From the NCBI RefSeq assembly GCF_019112545.1, contig NW_025064899.1, forward strand, positions 385,625 through 449,624: 64,000 nucleotides of DNA, written 5' to 3'. This document shows positions 1-11,745 of the stretch, in pieces. The stretch comes from Guyanagaster necrorhizus (Eukaryota > Basidiomycota > Agaricomycetes > Agaricales > Physalacriaceae). The position numbers and the translations under genes were made by a program. Position 1 is the first letter of the stretch. Every line of letters starts with the position of its first letter. Under the pieces are notes generated by a model. It was not told the origin of the DNA. It saw nothing but the letters and a program-made list of their open reading frames with translations, and did not search any database.

Positions 1-1000
1 TTTTTTTCCTTTCCTGCTTTAGCAAGGTGTTGCTACCTTATTGTTTGATCACTGTTTCACTGTGATAGCCTAAGCAGAGATGAGGGGCACATGATGGTTT
101 CATATGGAACTCTCTTCAAAATATATATAATAGAACTGAATATAATACTCAAAATAGTGTCTATGCATAATCACATGATAGATAAATTTCCTTGACAAAA
201 GCGGTGGGCCCTGTGCCCAAGTCCAGTGATAGGACAGATCTGTCGTTGCCGCATGAAGACCTAAAATAAGAATACACGCATCAAGGGTTGCCGTATAATC
301 TGATCTTTGTCGCCATGGTAGAATTTCGGTGACCCAATTCATCAAACATGAACCCCGATGTTTCCACCAACGTCGGAGTCGCCTGCCCAGATGTATCGGC
401 CTCGTTCGAGTATTTCTTGTAGGAGCTATGCATGCGGACTAATCTACATCGAAAATAAGTCTAACAATCACGGAAAACACAAAGACTCACTCCGATTGAT
501 AACCGAACCGGCAACGACTTGGTCATTTTCAGTTTCCTTCTTGTTGGACGGATCTACTAGCATATCTCCAATTTGAGGTTACCTTCAAGTTTGGGAAGCG
601 TGACCATCCTTGTCCATTTGTGCGTCTTCGTCCGTCCTGGAGGTACAATTTCAGGACATCACACTACCCGTTCCTTCAAGTCGGTACTTAGCCTACTTCT
701 CATACTCGTTCCCCTTTCATTCAACAAGTTCCTCGGGGTGGATTTCCGACCAAGGTTTGGGCCTGGGTAGTCAGCAGAGTATATTACCGACTGCGCAACG
801 AAGCGATGTAAGCTTTTCGCACTGCAAAAATGCTGCTTGCTTTTTTGGTTGTCGTTTCTCATGAATTGTATGCGTGATCAAACGAATGATGTCTCTATTG
901 GTTTAGCAGCCCCTTCATCATAGCACTGCCATAGTGCCTATCAGAGAAGATATAAAGACCTGGAGCGATCGTGTCGGTCTCTCGTTGTGTCCACATCGTG
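1..1000. other. No supported gene (left edge)
   Basis: Open frames here are short, overlap one another on both strands and resemble no family I know. The stretch starts with a T-rich run and ends just before a DUF6534-like N-terminal relic. It may be intergenic DNA or heavily decayed coding sequence. Confidence 0.4.
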
Positions 1001-1005
1001 ACGAT

Positions 1006-1105
1006 ATGGATTCATACTCCCCTGAGGAGGTTGCGAGATGTACGGTCCCATAATCCTTTTTCCGATACCTTCTCTAATAAAACACAGATATAACAAGGTC
1101 GTTCA
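1006..1105 (+). pseudogene. DUF6534-type N-terminal relic, frameshifted
   Basis: The frame opens with ATG and reads MDSYSPEEVAR; one base out of frame it continues MYGPIIL. Together this resembles the first conserved stretch of Agaricomycete DUF6534 membrane proteins (a P-E-Q/E-V/I-A start followed by a YGP-hydrophobic segment). The needed frame change and the stops that follow suggest a broken copy. The next 450 bp gives only scraps. The match is short, so this is an inference from pattern; an intact gene with an unusual first intron is the alternative. Confidence 0.35.
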
Positions 1106-1605
1106 TCCTATGGGACTACCTGATCAGCATTGATGATGAGGTTGGCACTTCCTGACAGTCCTGGCGTGCGCGCCCCACTGACGAGTCTTGAAGATCAACT
1201 TTTTCTGGGCACGTTTTGATTTCACAATACGATTAGTATGAGGCTGTTCTAAACATGAGTTGGGAACAGTCCTCAAGAACGTCATGGATTAAATTTCTGT
1301 TTTTTGTGGTGAGTCTGTTGTCCAGCGTCAGCGATACATGGAGGTGATTACGGCATTATCAGAACCGCTACCTTGGACTTTCCCTCCGATTTTGGGATGT
1401 TCTCGGTACGTCACCTCAGAGCTTCCAGCTTTCATATTACCTGATCCTTCAATTGTAAAGGAGAACGATACGAGGTAAGTCGTTTCCTTCGTTCGGTGAT
1501 GATCAAAGCATTCATTGATGTCTTTCCGATTTCGAAGTCAAATTATTCCACGTACATTATTTTAACCCAGCTCCCTACCTTCCACTGATTCGCGTTATTA
1601 TTCAG

Positions 1606-2509
1606 ATGCAGAGTAGGTGCGTATTGAAGTTTAGTATAAGAGCTCCACAACGTGATGCAGTGTGGCCAGAAGAAAGCCTATCATCGAAGGAAGTGTACTG
1701 TCTGCTCCTTTACCCCGAGTCAATTATATATGGTCCGCAGAATTGTTTACCCTTGCATTCACTATTGCGATTACTTCTCACGTACTTACATCAGTGACGA
1801 TTCAGCTCGTTATCATAGGAATCATACTGGTTCTTCGCATCTGGGTAATTCTGGGTAAGAAGCGCTGCATCTTGTGGATTTTCTCTGGATGGCTTGCTTG
1901 CACTGCAAGCACGTCTGTGTGGCTTTCCTTCGTTTTCAATTTTGGAAATGTAGGGGGAAGTGTGTTCCACTTGTGAGCTACGACGCCGCCGCACTTGTAC
2001 TTTATCGTTGCAATTTTTTTAGCATACCGACCCTACTCTTTGAGGCTTCCATTTTCACTGCCGGAGCACAACGTGGGATGAAACACTTGCGCTACTGGAG
2101 GACACTGCCATCATCGAATGGGAGCACGTTTCAGCTTGGTCCAAAGCCAATGATGCAGGTTATGTTGCAAGATTCGGTCCTCTACTTCATGACGTGGGCT
2201 GCCTCGGTGTCTATTATAAAGTCTGTATGTTGAAATCTGATCAGTGTTCTTTTTGCTCTCCCTATAATGACGTTTGTGGTACTGCATCAGCATAGCAATG
2301 TACAACTCAAGTTAATGTTGCCTTTCGTACAGGATATCCAGCTGGGGTTGACGATTATAAGCGTCACAGTCACTCGCATGCTGCTTCGGCTCCGTAGGCG
2401 GGCTCGAGGCACCGATGCCGCTGGGCAGAGTACTGTCCAGGAAGAGCTGACGACGTTCAGAGCCGTGTCGCGAGGGACAATTTCATCAGAGGCAGAGGTA
2501 GCAGGGTAG
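1606..2509 (+). CDS. DUF6533 multi-pass membrane protein (start uncertain, possibly decayed)
   Basis: Successive + strand segments follow the order of the DUF6533 family, which is expanded in Agaricomycetes and has no known function. First comes a VWPEESLSSKEVYCLLL stretch, corresponding to the family's VW-RK-W-S-K-L-FL-NRY region. Next are hydrophobic helices with LRIWVILGKKR (usual form LR-W-LYG-RR). Then come SIPTLLFEASIFTAG, a cytosolic basic loop and the LQDSVLYFM segment (family L-RDG-LYF). A last helix with RMLLRLRRRARG leads to a polar tail ending at 2507-2509. Frame changes between segments fit short introns, for example around 1790-1825 and after 2220, but a few could be real frameshifts. 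The N-terminus is not fixed: ATGs near 1606 and 1662 are both possible. Confidence 0.55.
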
Positions 2510-2678
2510 ATATTCATTGTTTGATGGTGCTAATGTGTTGAATGAGACACGTGCTACCCGACACTTTCCCTCCTTGATTATCTATACTGTACACTGTTCC
2601 TTACAGACTCTTTCTTTTATCCGAGCTCCTATACTTCATCCCGACAGTATATATTCCTAGTAGTTACACCTGCATCCT

Positions 2679-2890
2679 CAGTCGTTTCATCTATACTGCG
2701 CTGACTGAGGTATGTTACTTAACTCATATACCTATATGCACTTTACTTACTTATCCCGATAGTTCTTACAATGCCATTCTTATTACTTTCGGTATGGTAC
2801 ACTATCAATACAGTCGTTTCACCTATACTGCGCCGACTGAGTTCTTACAACGTCGTTCTTATTACTTTATAATGCACCACTATCAGATCA
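2679..2890 (+). repeat. Two-unit degenerate tandem repeat; one unit has an intron-like insert
   Basis: Unit A (2679-2810) and unit B (2811-about 2890) share a cagtcgtttc-ctatactgcg-gactgag core, then ttcttacaa...ttcttattacttt, then a cactatca tail. Unit A differs by a 53-bp block at 2710-2762 that begins GTATGT and ends CGATAG. The flanks join exactly in unit B at gactgag/ttcttacaa. No protein is recognised in the repeat. Confidence 0.75.
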
Positions 2891-3382
2891 ATTGGCCACG
2901 AAGGCTGTCAGTGAACACGGCGTCGTCTTCAGCTGTTTTGAGGGCCGGCATGACCGTGCTGGGAACAGCTTGAAAGCCAAGTATTGCTCTCCATTCTTCT
3001 TACCCTCTCTCACTGTTGCTGTTTCCTGGTCTCACCTAGAATCTACCAAAGACACAGGTTCGGAAGACGTAGCAACAAGCCAGTTTGATTGAGTAATGAA
3101 CCGGTCAAAACTACAATTTGTCATTAGAAACTAATAACCGTACGAAATTAAGACTATTCACTTTTAGGGATCCTTTTCCGGCTACTACTACATAAATGGA
3201 ATGTGAAAGGAAAGCAGAAACTTAAAGCGTGAAGATAGGAAACAAAAACGATGGTAACGCATGAAACAGCGTACAAGAAGATCCGCCCTCAATCTTAAGC
3301 AACGTCAATCATCTCTTGAAAGGCACAGCTCGCCTTGGAGCTCAAAGTCTTTCGTAGCCATAAGCCGAATGTTCAAGAATAG
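2891..3382. other. Intergenic, no supported gene
   Basis: Contains one 66-codon open frame on the + strand (2892-3092) without recognisable motifs. This is the region between the 3' ends of the DUF6533 gene (+) and the DUF6534 gene (-), so it probably holds both terminators. Confidence 0.4.
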
Positions 3383-5098
3383 TCAGTGACGACATACATC
3401 CGGCAATCCATTTTCCGTAGGCGGTCCAGCCAGGACAACATTATGACCCACATCGCTCGAGAACTCTTTAGTCGTGTCAATTTTGATGGATATACTCGAT
3501 CCACGATGAGACGAGAACGTGGACACTTTGGAGATGTCGTTTAACGAGAAGCCGATTTCGCCACAGGTGTTGATACCTTCGGCAGCGGTGCGGATCCGCT
3601 TGCGGGCGTTCAGCGTCGCGAGGAGGGAGTTTGAGTATACTGTCAAGAACAGGTGTCAATACGGGTCTGATGAGCTTAGAAAATAACTCACATCGACCCA
3701 TGCAGAAGAAAAACGTAATGTAGATGAACGTATTGGGCGCGGTTAATATCTAGACATGATTAGTGCCCATACAAGGAGGAAAAGAGAATATAACTGACAG
3801 AAATTAAGGACGCAACGGCACAAAGACTTGTGAGGAGGCCGGTGTTGACCGCGAAAAGGATCTGCTTAAAGGTGAGTATGTTCAGAAAACAGAGGAGAAA
3901 ATGAACAAACAAGTTTATTGATCATGGTGTCACTATTTTGGAATCCAGTCCTGGAACGGTGGAGAAGAAGACAAAGAGTGCCAGCAATGAAAACGTCTCC
4001 AGCAGCGGCAAGGGCATTGACGCTGATGGAGAGGTACTTGAGACGGGCGAGTTCAACAAAGGTATGGACGTGGATCAGGCTGATGGTAAGTTTCAGCAAA
4101 CGAGCGTGGAAAGGTCATGAAGATACATACGCTAAAGTTCCAAACGCTTTACAGAGACGATGAGACCTTGTCATTATGGCAGACTGCGTTAGCTCACCGA
4201 TAATGCACCCTAGAACGGAGAGTTAGCAAGGTGAGGAACACTACGTTAAAACAATTCCTACCAAATTCGGCGATGACCAATAACGCGACGATGGCCGTGA
4301 CAACAAAATTTTCGCTGCTCACTAAAATCTTGATCAGCTCGAATAGCAAGGAAGAGCGTATATTAAACCACGCACAACGCCAAACACGTAGAGCGAGGAA
4401 GCTAACAAAAATTCAGAAACGACACAGTCAGAGACCAAAAACAAAAGACCTCTGAACAAGAAATGCCGTGAACCCATTCAATAAAACCTCAGCCAGGAGA
4501 CTCCTACGAACCCATTAACGAGATCAGAAACATAAGAGGAGTGGCTAGCTCACCAAACGGTCTTTTGAAGTTCGGTTTCATCGCCATAATGACCGACAAG
4601 ATACGAATAGACTACGCAGTTAGCTCAGTGGCACAAAAGCCTGCCGTCGACCATATATAACACCTCACCGGTATGAAATATAAGCACCTGATGCACTGTA
4701 TCAAGTACTATAACAGCCGTAACCTAGGACATGCGGTTAGCAAGAGCCAAGGGAAGAAGAGCGTCAAACATACGATCGACTTTAGTGGCCACTGGTCATG
4801 TTGGTGCGTAAAATAATACCAGGCTTGGACACATGAGACTGAAACACCTCGTTGAGAATACAGAATGACGCAGGCGCGAAGGGCGCATACCACCATGCAG
4901 ACTATCCAAAAAAAAAAGGAAAAAATCAGACACGGAAGGACGGGAACAAGTGACAAGAGACCTGACATACATTGCTGCAACGACGACACCGATGAACGCC
5001 GCCCCTATCCTGTTCAGAGAAAACGCTCTTCAGCCGAAGATCAGTCGAAGAAAGACGTCAGCCACTCACGTCTTATCAAGTGAAAAATCAGGTATCAT
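3383..5098 (-). CDS. DUF6534 family seven-helix membrane protein
   Basis: Read on the minus strand, exons fall in the order of the DUF6534 family. They are MIPDFSLDKT, then IGAAFIGVVVAA (helix 1), CVQAWYYFTHQHDQWPLK, VTAVIVLDTVHQVLIF, YSYLVGHYGDETELQKTVW, LLAEVLLNGFTAFLVQ, ENFVVTAIVALLVIAEFG and LAAAGDVFIAGTLCLLLH. The diagnostic SRTGFQNSDTMINKL comes next and finally YSNSLLATLNARKRIR with a polar tail ending at 3383-3385. The start at 5098 is chosen because the first exon splices in frame to IGAAFIG through a GTGAGT donor. One exon (4894-4901) is only 8 nt. Family function is unknown; a plasma-membrane or signalling role is often guessed. I see no frameshift. Confidence 0.8.
4894..4901 (-). 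other. 8-nt micro-exon of the DUF6534 gene
   Basis: The exon reads TCTGCATG on the minus strand. It is preceded by an intron ending ...TTGGATAG and followed by a 46-bp intron (4893-4848, GTGGTA...ACGAG). Splicing it in gives VVVAAILHGVSVSCVQAWYYF, which keeps the family's conserved spacing between helix 1 and the Q-x-YYF motif. Without it the frame is lost. This is inferred from protein continuity, not from transcript data. Confidence 0.6.
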
Positions 5099-6190
5099 TT
5101 TTTCAGCGAGGGGAAGGAACGTGAGTGACGGTGAATGGGTGGAGGCTCGAGAGGTATCCGCGATCGAGCGTTAAAAACAGGAACGCAGGCCGTTTCTACT
5201 TTTAAACTTTCTGGGGTTGTGCAACGGAGCACGGGAAGGGACACTTCGAATTCCGGAAGCTAATTGGGCAGAGGATCAGCGGTGCGATATGTTAATGCAT
5301 ACTTGATGCGAACTTGTCGATAGCAAGAGAAAAGAGGACGGTAGTCGAGTTGGGACATCTGGACAATGTAGATAACTGAGAGCGAGTAATGGAGGGGAGT
5401 GTTCGTTCACTTACAGAAGGGAAAAAATGAAGAAAAGGTCATGCTCCGAGCCAAGATCCACCCAAATAGGTGTCGGGCAGCAGACCTCTAGACAGCAGCT
5501 CCGAATTTGCACTTGGGCGAACAAAAGGCAACATCTGACGTCAAGCCTGCCGCGGTAATTATTCAGAACAAGCGGATCCCACCCAATACATCGTCTGTCG
5601 ACCGAGGTTTACGTGCAAGCAACATCGCTGGGAACATTTCCTGCATGATAAAAGCTTCAGTGGTAACATTTGAAGAAGGCAACATACCGGAATCAATGCA
5701 CTCAATCTGGTGGCTTCGAAAAAAGATGGATGGATCGTCGTTTGCGGCACCGATACAGAGACTCAGGCGGGGAAATGAAGTCCCATGCCCTTCCAATCAC
5801 CACATCAGGTCAAAGGATTCAGTTTAGAACCTTGTGCCCACAAGAAAATGTCGCACTCATGTGCATCGCCGTTGTATGAGTGATAACCGCCTGACCCAGG
5901 TTACCATACTCTCTGATTTTCCCCGCGTGGGAGTTGCGCGAAGGTTCTCTGGAAGGTGCCCGTCTTTCACGTTCCCTCCTTCCTTGTGCTATTGACGAAG
6001 CACTGGCTTCTTTCTTAGCTTAAATGCACATCGGTCAAACATGTCGATTACATCGATAAGCGGCTTTGGTGAGGCCGCAAAGCAGAACCGATGGTCGAGA
6101 GCAAGCATGTACTCGACTGAAGAAAAAAGTGAGAACAGAGCTAAGAATGTTTCTGTAACGTTAATGAGCGCGACACAAAAGAGGATAGAA
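5099..6190. other. No supported gene
   Basis: Several open frames of 60-110 codons overlap on both strands (for example minus 5563-5796, with MQEMFPAMLLARKPRSTDDV). None forms a recognisable domain. A minus-strand stretch near 6040-6120 reads smoothly (EYMLALDHRFCFAASPKPLI) and could be an exon connected to the BTB-like frame just upstream of it, but I cannot build a gene. Confidence 0.35.
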
Positions 6191-6192
6191 TA

Positions 6193-6396
6193 TCATATCA
6201 TATTATGACTCACGGTCCCTGCTAACAATTCCAGACGCAACACAGCACATATACAATTTCCCGTATGCCTTCGGAGATTAAGCTCAACCCCAGAACCTAG
6301 AACGACGAATAGGCCGTCAACGTCAACGCAGACCATATCTCCAGAAGAATAGAAATGCGCCTCTTTTGTAGTGTGCTTGGTTAATTCATCGGGCAT
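6193..6396 (-). pseudogene. Possible BTB/POZ domain fragment
   Basis: The minus-strand frame reads KHTTKEAHFYSSGDMVCV and then DVDGLFVVL. This resembles the start of the Agaricomycete BTB/POZ domain (H-x-E-F/Y-Y-x-D-G-D-I-V-L-x-V-x-G-T-L-F-x-V). After that the frame loses similarity: the expected H-R and S-x-V-F-x-D-M segments are missing. It may be a truncated relic or simple coincidence. Confidence 0.25.
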
Positions 6397-7690
6397 CGGC
6401 TAGGATTGAGCATTACCATGATGATGCGACCTGAAACAGAATATCATTTGCTCTCTTTTTTAAGAGGTGTTATCCTTAAAAGAACGCGTCATATCCGGCA
6501 TGTAATAATCAGGCTTTGTCACAGTTGCCGCTACTGACGCTTCAGTCGCTATGAACATCATCAGTTTGTGCCTCTAGGACGACCAGAAAACACCCACTTC
6601 GTCCTGACCACCAACGGCAGCAGTGAACTCAATATACTCTTCGTAAGTCGTTCCATTAGCATTCGCAGCAGTTATCACATAGATACACACCTATGCAAGG
6701 TCTAGATGAGCAATCGGTGAAGAAAAATTGCGCATATACGCACCTCAAGGTTTCATCGTCGCCGGATTCCTGCCCATATCCTAGTAAAGGGGACCAACTA
6801 CTGCATGTTGCCTTAGAAGCGTACCATCACCCATCCTGTCCTATACTGCGAGCTTGAGAGGTCATGCTTGTGTATTTAATGTTCCTTGCTGGCAGTTTCG
6901 TTGAGATATCTGTGTCATTAAAAGGACCATGAGATTGCAGTCTGTATTAGGTAGCGTGTCCATCAAGACAGAAAGAATGTAGGAACAAATTGTTCTCCAG
7001 AAAGGGCCACAGGGCAGAAGGACAAGAAGTGAAAGAACAGATTTGGAGGCCGCGACACGATCACGTTACTGTCACGGTAGCCACAGCCACCCACAGCCAC
7101 ATTTCAAAGTCACGGCCACGTGTTCTGGGCCAGCTTTTCCCCTCGGCCAGTGAGCCACTCTCGTAAGTTACCGCAGGTTTCAATTCTTCCCGATAAAAGT
7201 CACACTGATACTGCAAGCTGATCCGTGCTCCTTTCACCCGTTACAGCGAGATACATGACGCTTCATACTCCTATTTTGTGCCTTGAACAAGAGTGAAGCT
7301 AATGCCTAAATAAAGACTTGAAAGCCTTTGGGAATTTTGTGCTCGGCCTCGTTTCCTTTCGTCATGGATTCTTCTCTGATATAGCATGGGGAAGAATATC
7401 AACCCGTTCCCGTGAATCGTCGCATTTCTGCAGCCGGTCCACAGTCTACTAGAGCCAAGAATATCGCCATGTATATATTGTCGTGCCTTAATGCAATGAC
7501 GAGGACTATGTTTAAGTAGTATACCCAGGCTGCATCTGCTGAATGTGACCGTTCCGCGATCGAGCTTGTCATTGTCCCCCGCCCAATCTGAGGTAACACA
7601 CGTTCCTTCAACCGAAGCTCCAGTGAAGGAATCTATCCTTGACTCGGATAACCCCATCAATTGTTTTCTCTATCTTGATAGCAAACCCGT
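6397..7690. other. No supported gene
   Basis: The longest frame is a 129-codon minus-strand ORF (7271-7660) that overlaps another minus frame (7399-7611) and a + frame at its end. It has no motif or helix that I recognise. A CA-rich patch at about 7078-7125 carries several CCACAGCCAC-like repeats. Confidence 0.35.
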
Positions 7691-8253
7691 TTATGTCGTC
7701 GAACCAAATGATGGTGACAGCAGAACAACTTCCGGTGTACCTCTCAGCCTAACGCAATATGCGATATTCGCTGGAGCACATTCTCCCCGGACAATATCAC
7801 ATTCAAGGGAGAAGAGAAAGTGAACAGCAAGTGGTTGCATTCTGAAAGCCTGTTCGCCAAGCTGAAGACGTCTTGAGTATCCATATTGTGTGTCCTCCTC
7901 TTGACACAAACAAACTTTTTCGATAACTGACCGAATCACTTCAGCCCAGTCAGCCTGCCAGAAGAGGGCCGGCAGTACGTCATTCACGGGTCTCCAACCG
8001 GTAAAATCTTGGTAATGCCATCATCTTCCTTTCCAATTGAAATCAAACCTAAATCAGAGCTCATTCACAGATGCTCATTGGGGACTATCCGATAGCATGG
8101 TTCACACCCTTTCGCACAAGTCTCGCTGAAGGGTAGCTTCGTGATATTCCTGCCACGATCTCGCTCAGCATCGAGGCCGTGTATATACGGGATCTTGTCA
8201 TAGTTGCATTGCTTGTGCTGGAAAGCGTTGGAGAGCAGCTGGTAAAATATCAC
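7691..8253 (-). CDS. Unrecognised candidate exons
   Basis: Two minus-strand frames (8253-8065 and 7987-7691) read smoothly and lie in an order that splicing could join. The second begins in a segment reading TGWRPVNDVLPALFWQADWA. Both have balanced, hydrophilic composition, but I recognise no domain and cannot place a start. They are listed because their composition differs from the noisy frames nearby; they may still be chance ORFs. Confidence 0.22.
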
Positions 8254-8337
8254 TTAATAGCGGACTTGCAAGGGCCCATGCGGTGGGGATTAGTCCTGAA
8301 CTTGGAAACGTGTAGTTGGGGCTTTCTCGATCGTCCT

Positions 8338-8355
8338 GAATCGATCGATCGATCG
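8338..8355 (+). repeat. Short TCGA microsatellite
   Basis: Four consecutive TCGA units with flanking partial units between the P450 gene and the upstream gene-poor stretch. No functional inference is made. Confidence 0.8.
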
Positions 8356-8538
8356 TATACTGTCAATTTGAAGGACAATTTCAAGTAACGCGTACAGTAT
8401 CATTGTCATCACTATTGCATGGCTCGCTACCAGACAAAAGTAAGGATACACGACGGCACTACTCTTCACCATCCCTTACTCACTAACCTACTGCATTCTA
8501 ACCAAGCATCAACACAAGCACCGCATGAAGTTGGTCTC

Positions 8539-10857
8539 TCAATCCTCCCTCTGCGCGACCTTGATCTGCAAACGCAACAAAGATCCTTTCTCAATCTCGC
8601 CTTCCGTTGTAGGAGTCATAACAAATGTAGCCTCTCGACGGATATCCGTATCCTCAGCCAGCGAGAACTCAAAGGATCCAACGAGTTGGATCAAGAACAT
8701 GTGCATTTCCAGGACACTTCAGCATGTAGTGAGAAAATGACCCAGGAGCAAATGGAAGAAAACCCACGCGAATCTCCAACCGATGCAAGACCTTGCGCCA
8801 CCAGTGAATGTGAACCTGTATTGAATATTCAATATCTTAGCAATATCAAGTCCATATTGAGCACTTGCAGGCTCCCGTATACACCCAATGACGCGGTCGT
8901 TTTGGGAACGTACTCACGCAACCACCTCTCGGGATTGAATACATCAGCGTCGTCACCAAAGATTTCTTTGTTCCTAGGATATATAAGTGTCGCTTGAACT
9001 TGACATGACAAAGAGACCGACCTATTGTATGCTGCAACAGAAGAAACGATCTGCAGGCCTTTCGGTATCGGTAACTCGTGAAGAACTTTGCCCGATATCG
9101 TGGTAATCGGCTTGCTTAAGGGAAGAACATTGTCCTGGCTGGAAACCCTGAAAACATTGTACACCACAGCATGATAGCGGAGTGTTTCCTTGAGCATACC
9201 ATTAACTCTCTATGTACACGAGCGACATATAAATTTACACATACCTTGACAACAGCAGAAAGATACGGCATCGAATCCAGATCTGAGGCTGTGAACTCGG
9301 TACGACCATTATCGCGAATGGCCTGCTCGGCGGAGTGAATTTCTCGACGAAGCTTTTTCTGTATCTCTAGATGCTTGCAAAATTCCAAAAGACCAAAACA
9401 GAGCGTATTAGATGTCGTCTCGTGCCCTGCAAGAATGATTGTACTGGAAGCCCCACAGTATATAAGATTCGACCAGCAAATACGATACACTTACTTCATC
9501 TGAGCCAGTAGTTCACGCTCTGGCAATCTGGTTTCCGCATTTTCAGAGGCATTCGCTTTGACTGAGCATTCTCTCAGTATTGCGAAACAGGATATGAAAT
9601 ATGGACGGACGTACCCAACAAGCTCATGACATCTCTACGGCCTTTTCCTTCGAGTTGGGCCTCAGATTTTTCCTTGACGAGGTCTTTCGCAATGGCAGTC
9701 GAGAGCTTGTTGGACAACATCGCGTGGGATAGACGTCCAGGAAAATTCCACATCAGAAAAGCGACGACGGCAGGAGGTAGATGATCCATGATCGAGAGGG
9801 CAAGAATCGCGGCCTTTGTTGGTATACCAAAGATGTAAAAACTGCAGTGCTGAGAGAATTAGAATTTCTGAACGGGAAGGACTCACAATAAATTGGAGTA
9901 CGCCTTTGTTAGTTGGTTACCGGAGTCATCCAGGGCGCCAAAAGAATAATCAAAAGCGGCTAGATGCTCAGTGAGTATTTTGCAGTTACTAAAAGGCGGA
10001 CACAACAGCACACCGTAACCAATAGCGTCCAAAGTGGCCCTAGATATCCAGGAAGTGACGTCCAAAACGACGGATTGGTCGGTGCTCAGTTCTATTTCCT
10101 CCTCCCATTTGCGGCACATCTGGACCAAGCATGAATACCATTGTGTGCAAACGTAAGAGAGTTTGATACAAACCTTCTCGGCACACTGAGAAAATATCGG
10201 AACAAAAGCTCTCGATTCCGGACCGCCAAAACCGGGAAGCATGACTCTGCGCTGGCGTCTATGGACATCGCCTGTATAATCACAGTCGGCCTGGCATCAT
10301 GCTTTTTTGAAGGTTTCAAAGCGGCCTACCATCTACGTTAGATAGGCCAGGTCCGAACAGTAGGCGAGAAATTTGCCGCCTTCCTTCAGGTTTGGGGAAC
10401 CTGTAACTTGCTGTATGATAGATGTACTGAATAGCTTTCGGGTCAGCAATGAAGAGGCGGTCCTCCTAAAGAAATAATGAATGAGACCATCAGAAGCCAA
10501 TGCCATAGAGTACTCACGCCTAACGGCGCCCGAATCCTGAATACATCTCCGTATCTATCCCGCCATTTGAAGTCGGTCTAACTCGAATTGATTGAGGGTG
10601 AGTAAGCTCCTTACTAGGCAATAGTAGACAGAAGAGACCCCTACCTCGCCAGCTTGACCTCCAAGGAATTCAGGTAAGTTTCCTAGAAGGCGATTACAGT
10701 GATTAAGATGTAAAGAAGGGGGAGGGGGGGGAAACGAACCGTATAAAAACGACCTGCATTCTGGTCCGGGGACATCAGATATTGAGATTCTTCTCCATCG
10801 CCTATAGACGGCACAAGCTAGAGAAAAAGTGACAAGTGCGAGGACGGATATGAACAT
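8539..10857 (-). CDS. Cytochrome P450 monooxygenase
   Basis: This is a membrane-anchored heme-thiolate monooxygenase; its substrate cannot be told from sequence. It starts MFISVLALVTFSLACAVYRR, a hydrophobic anchor plus basic stop-transfer, then a proline hinge DVPGPECRSFLYGNLPEFL. In order follow WRDRYGDVFRIRAPLG, the C-helix region DVHRRQRRVMLPGFGG, the I-helix ILAGHETTS (A/G-G-x-E/D-T-T), the K-helix ETLR (E-x-x-R), FNPERWL and the heme loop FTFTGGARSCIGWRFA. Frames join through about ten short introns, including one GC-AG intron at 8868-8816 directly before the heme loop and a GT-AG intron at 8767-8717 directly after it. The stop is at 8539-8541. No inactivating lesion was seen. It belongs to one of the expanded Agaricomycete P450 families; I do not assign a CYP number. 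Confidence 0.9.
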
Positions 10858-11745
10858 CTGTTTGTAGACTACTTATCCTACGACACTAGTGAGATTAAAT
10901 CCTCATCACATCCGCTCCATCACGGCCCAGACAAAAAATATCCACATAATGCGACTCGATAGCGAAGGTCGGCCCTTTGTAGGGTCAGGTAATAAATCCA
11001 TGCGAGGATTACCCCGATCCTTTAAAAACCGCATGGCAGAACAGGAACAAAGACCAAGATCAGCTCGACCAGTATATAGTGAAACAACGTATTTCCCTAG
11101 CCTATTATATATGGCTTTTCCGATATCTTTGGTGAAAGTTACTTGGTGAACGAATCAAAAGAAAGAGGTCGAAGAGAGCAATCTAAGACGTATGGTATGG
11201 AGCAAGATGGCGGATTTAAGCTCATCAGATTACTACGGAGAACTTGCCAAGTGCTCTAGAAAACGGTTTTTGCAGAAATACCGACACCAAAGAGACTGAC
11301 ACAAATTTGTAGATGAAATACGAGCGACTCCGTCGGACGTCGGTGATAGTACTGGGTCAACGGCCCTCAGATCGCAGCATAAATGTTGAAATCCCCGGCC
11401 CGATCCTCGAACCGCTTCCGAAATCAGCTTCCCCTCAACGAGGTGCCAATTTCTCAAGAGGTTGGCAGAGAAGAGAACCTGACAGGTAAAAGAAGGTCGT
11501 ACCGGGGGAAATGTGAAGTGGGAAGTCTGTCATGTTTACAGAAACAGCAGGATTAGCTGGAAGACTCCGAAAAGGGAATGCGAATGCGAGGTCGAATTAA
11601 CATCATGACGGCAGCAAAGGAAGAAATTGGGCACAGCCACTTGCAGTCTGATCGTCGTCTGATTCGCCAAGTCAATGTAATCATCATATATACAGAGAAA
11701 CTTAGATAGTACAAAAGCAGATCAATAAGTATGTGGGGATAATGT
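10858..11745. other. Intergenic, no supported gene
   Basis: This is the upstream region of the P450 gene (-) and the downstream region of the first anion transporter (-). Only short overlapping frames are present, such as minus 11233-11457, without recognisable motifs. Confidence 0.45.

Noticed and set aside
9160..9200. Possible frameshift in the P450 K-helix region
   Set aside because: The frame continues correctly once short GT-AG introns are removed; ExxR, PERW and the heme loop all read in phase.
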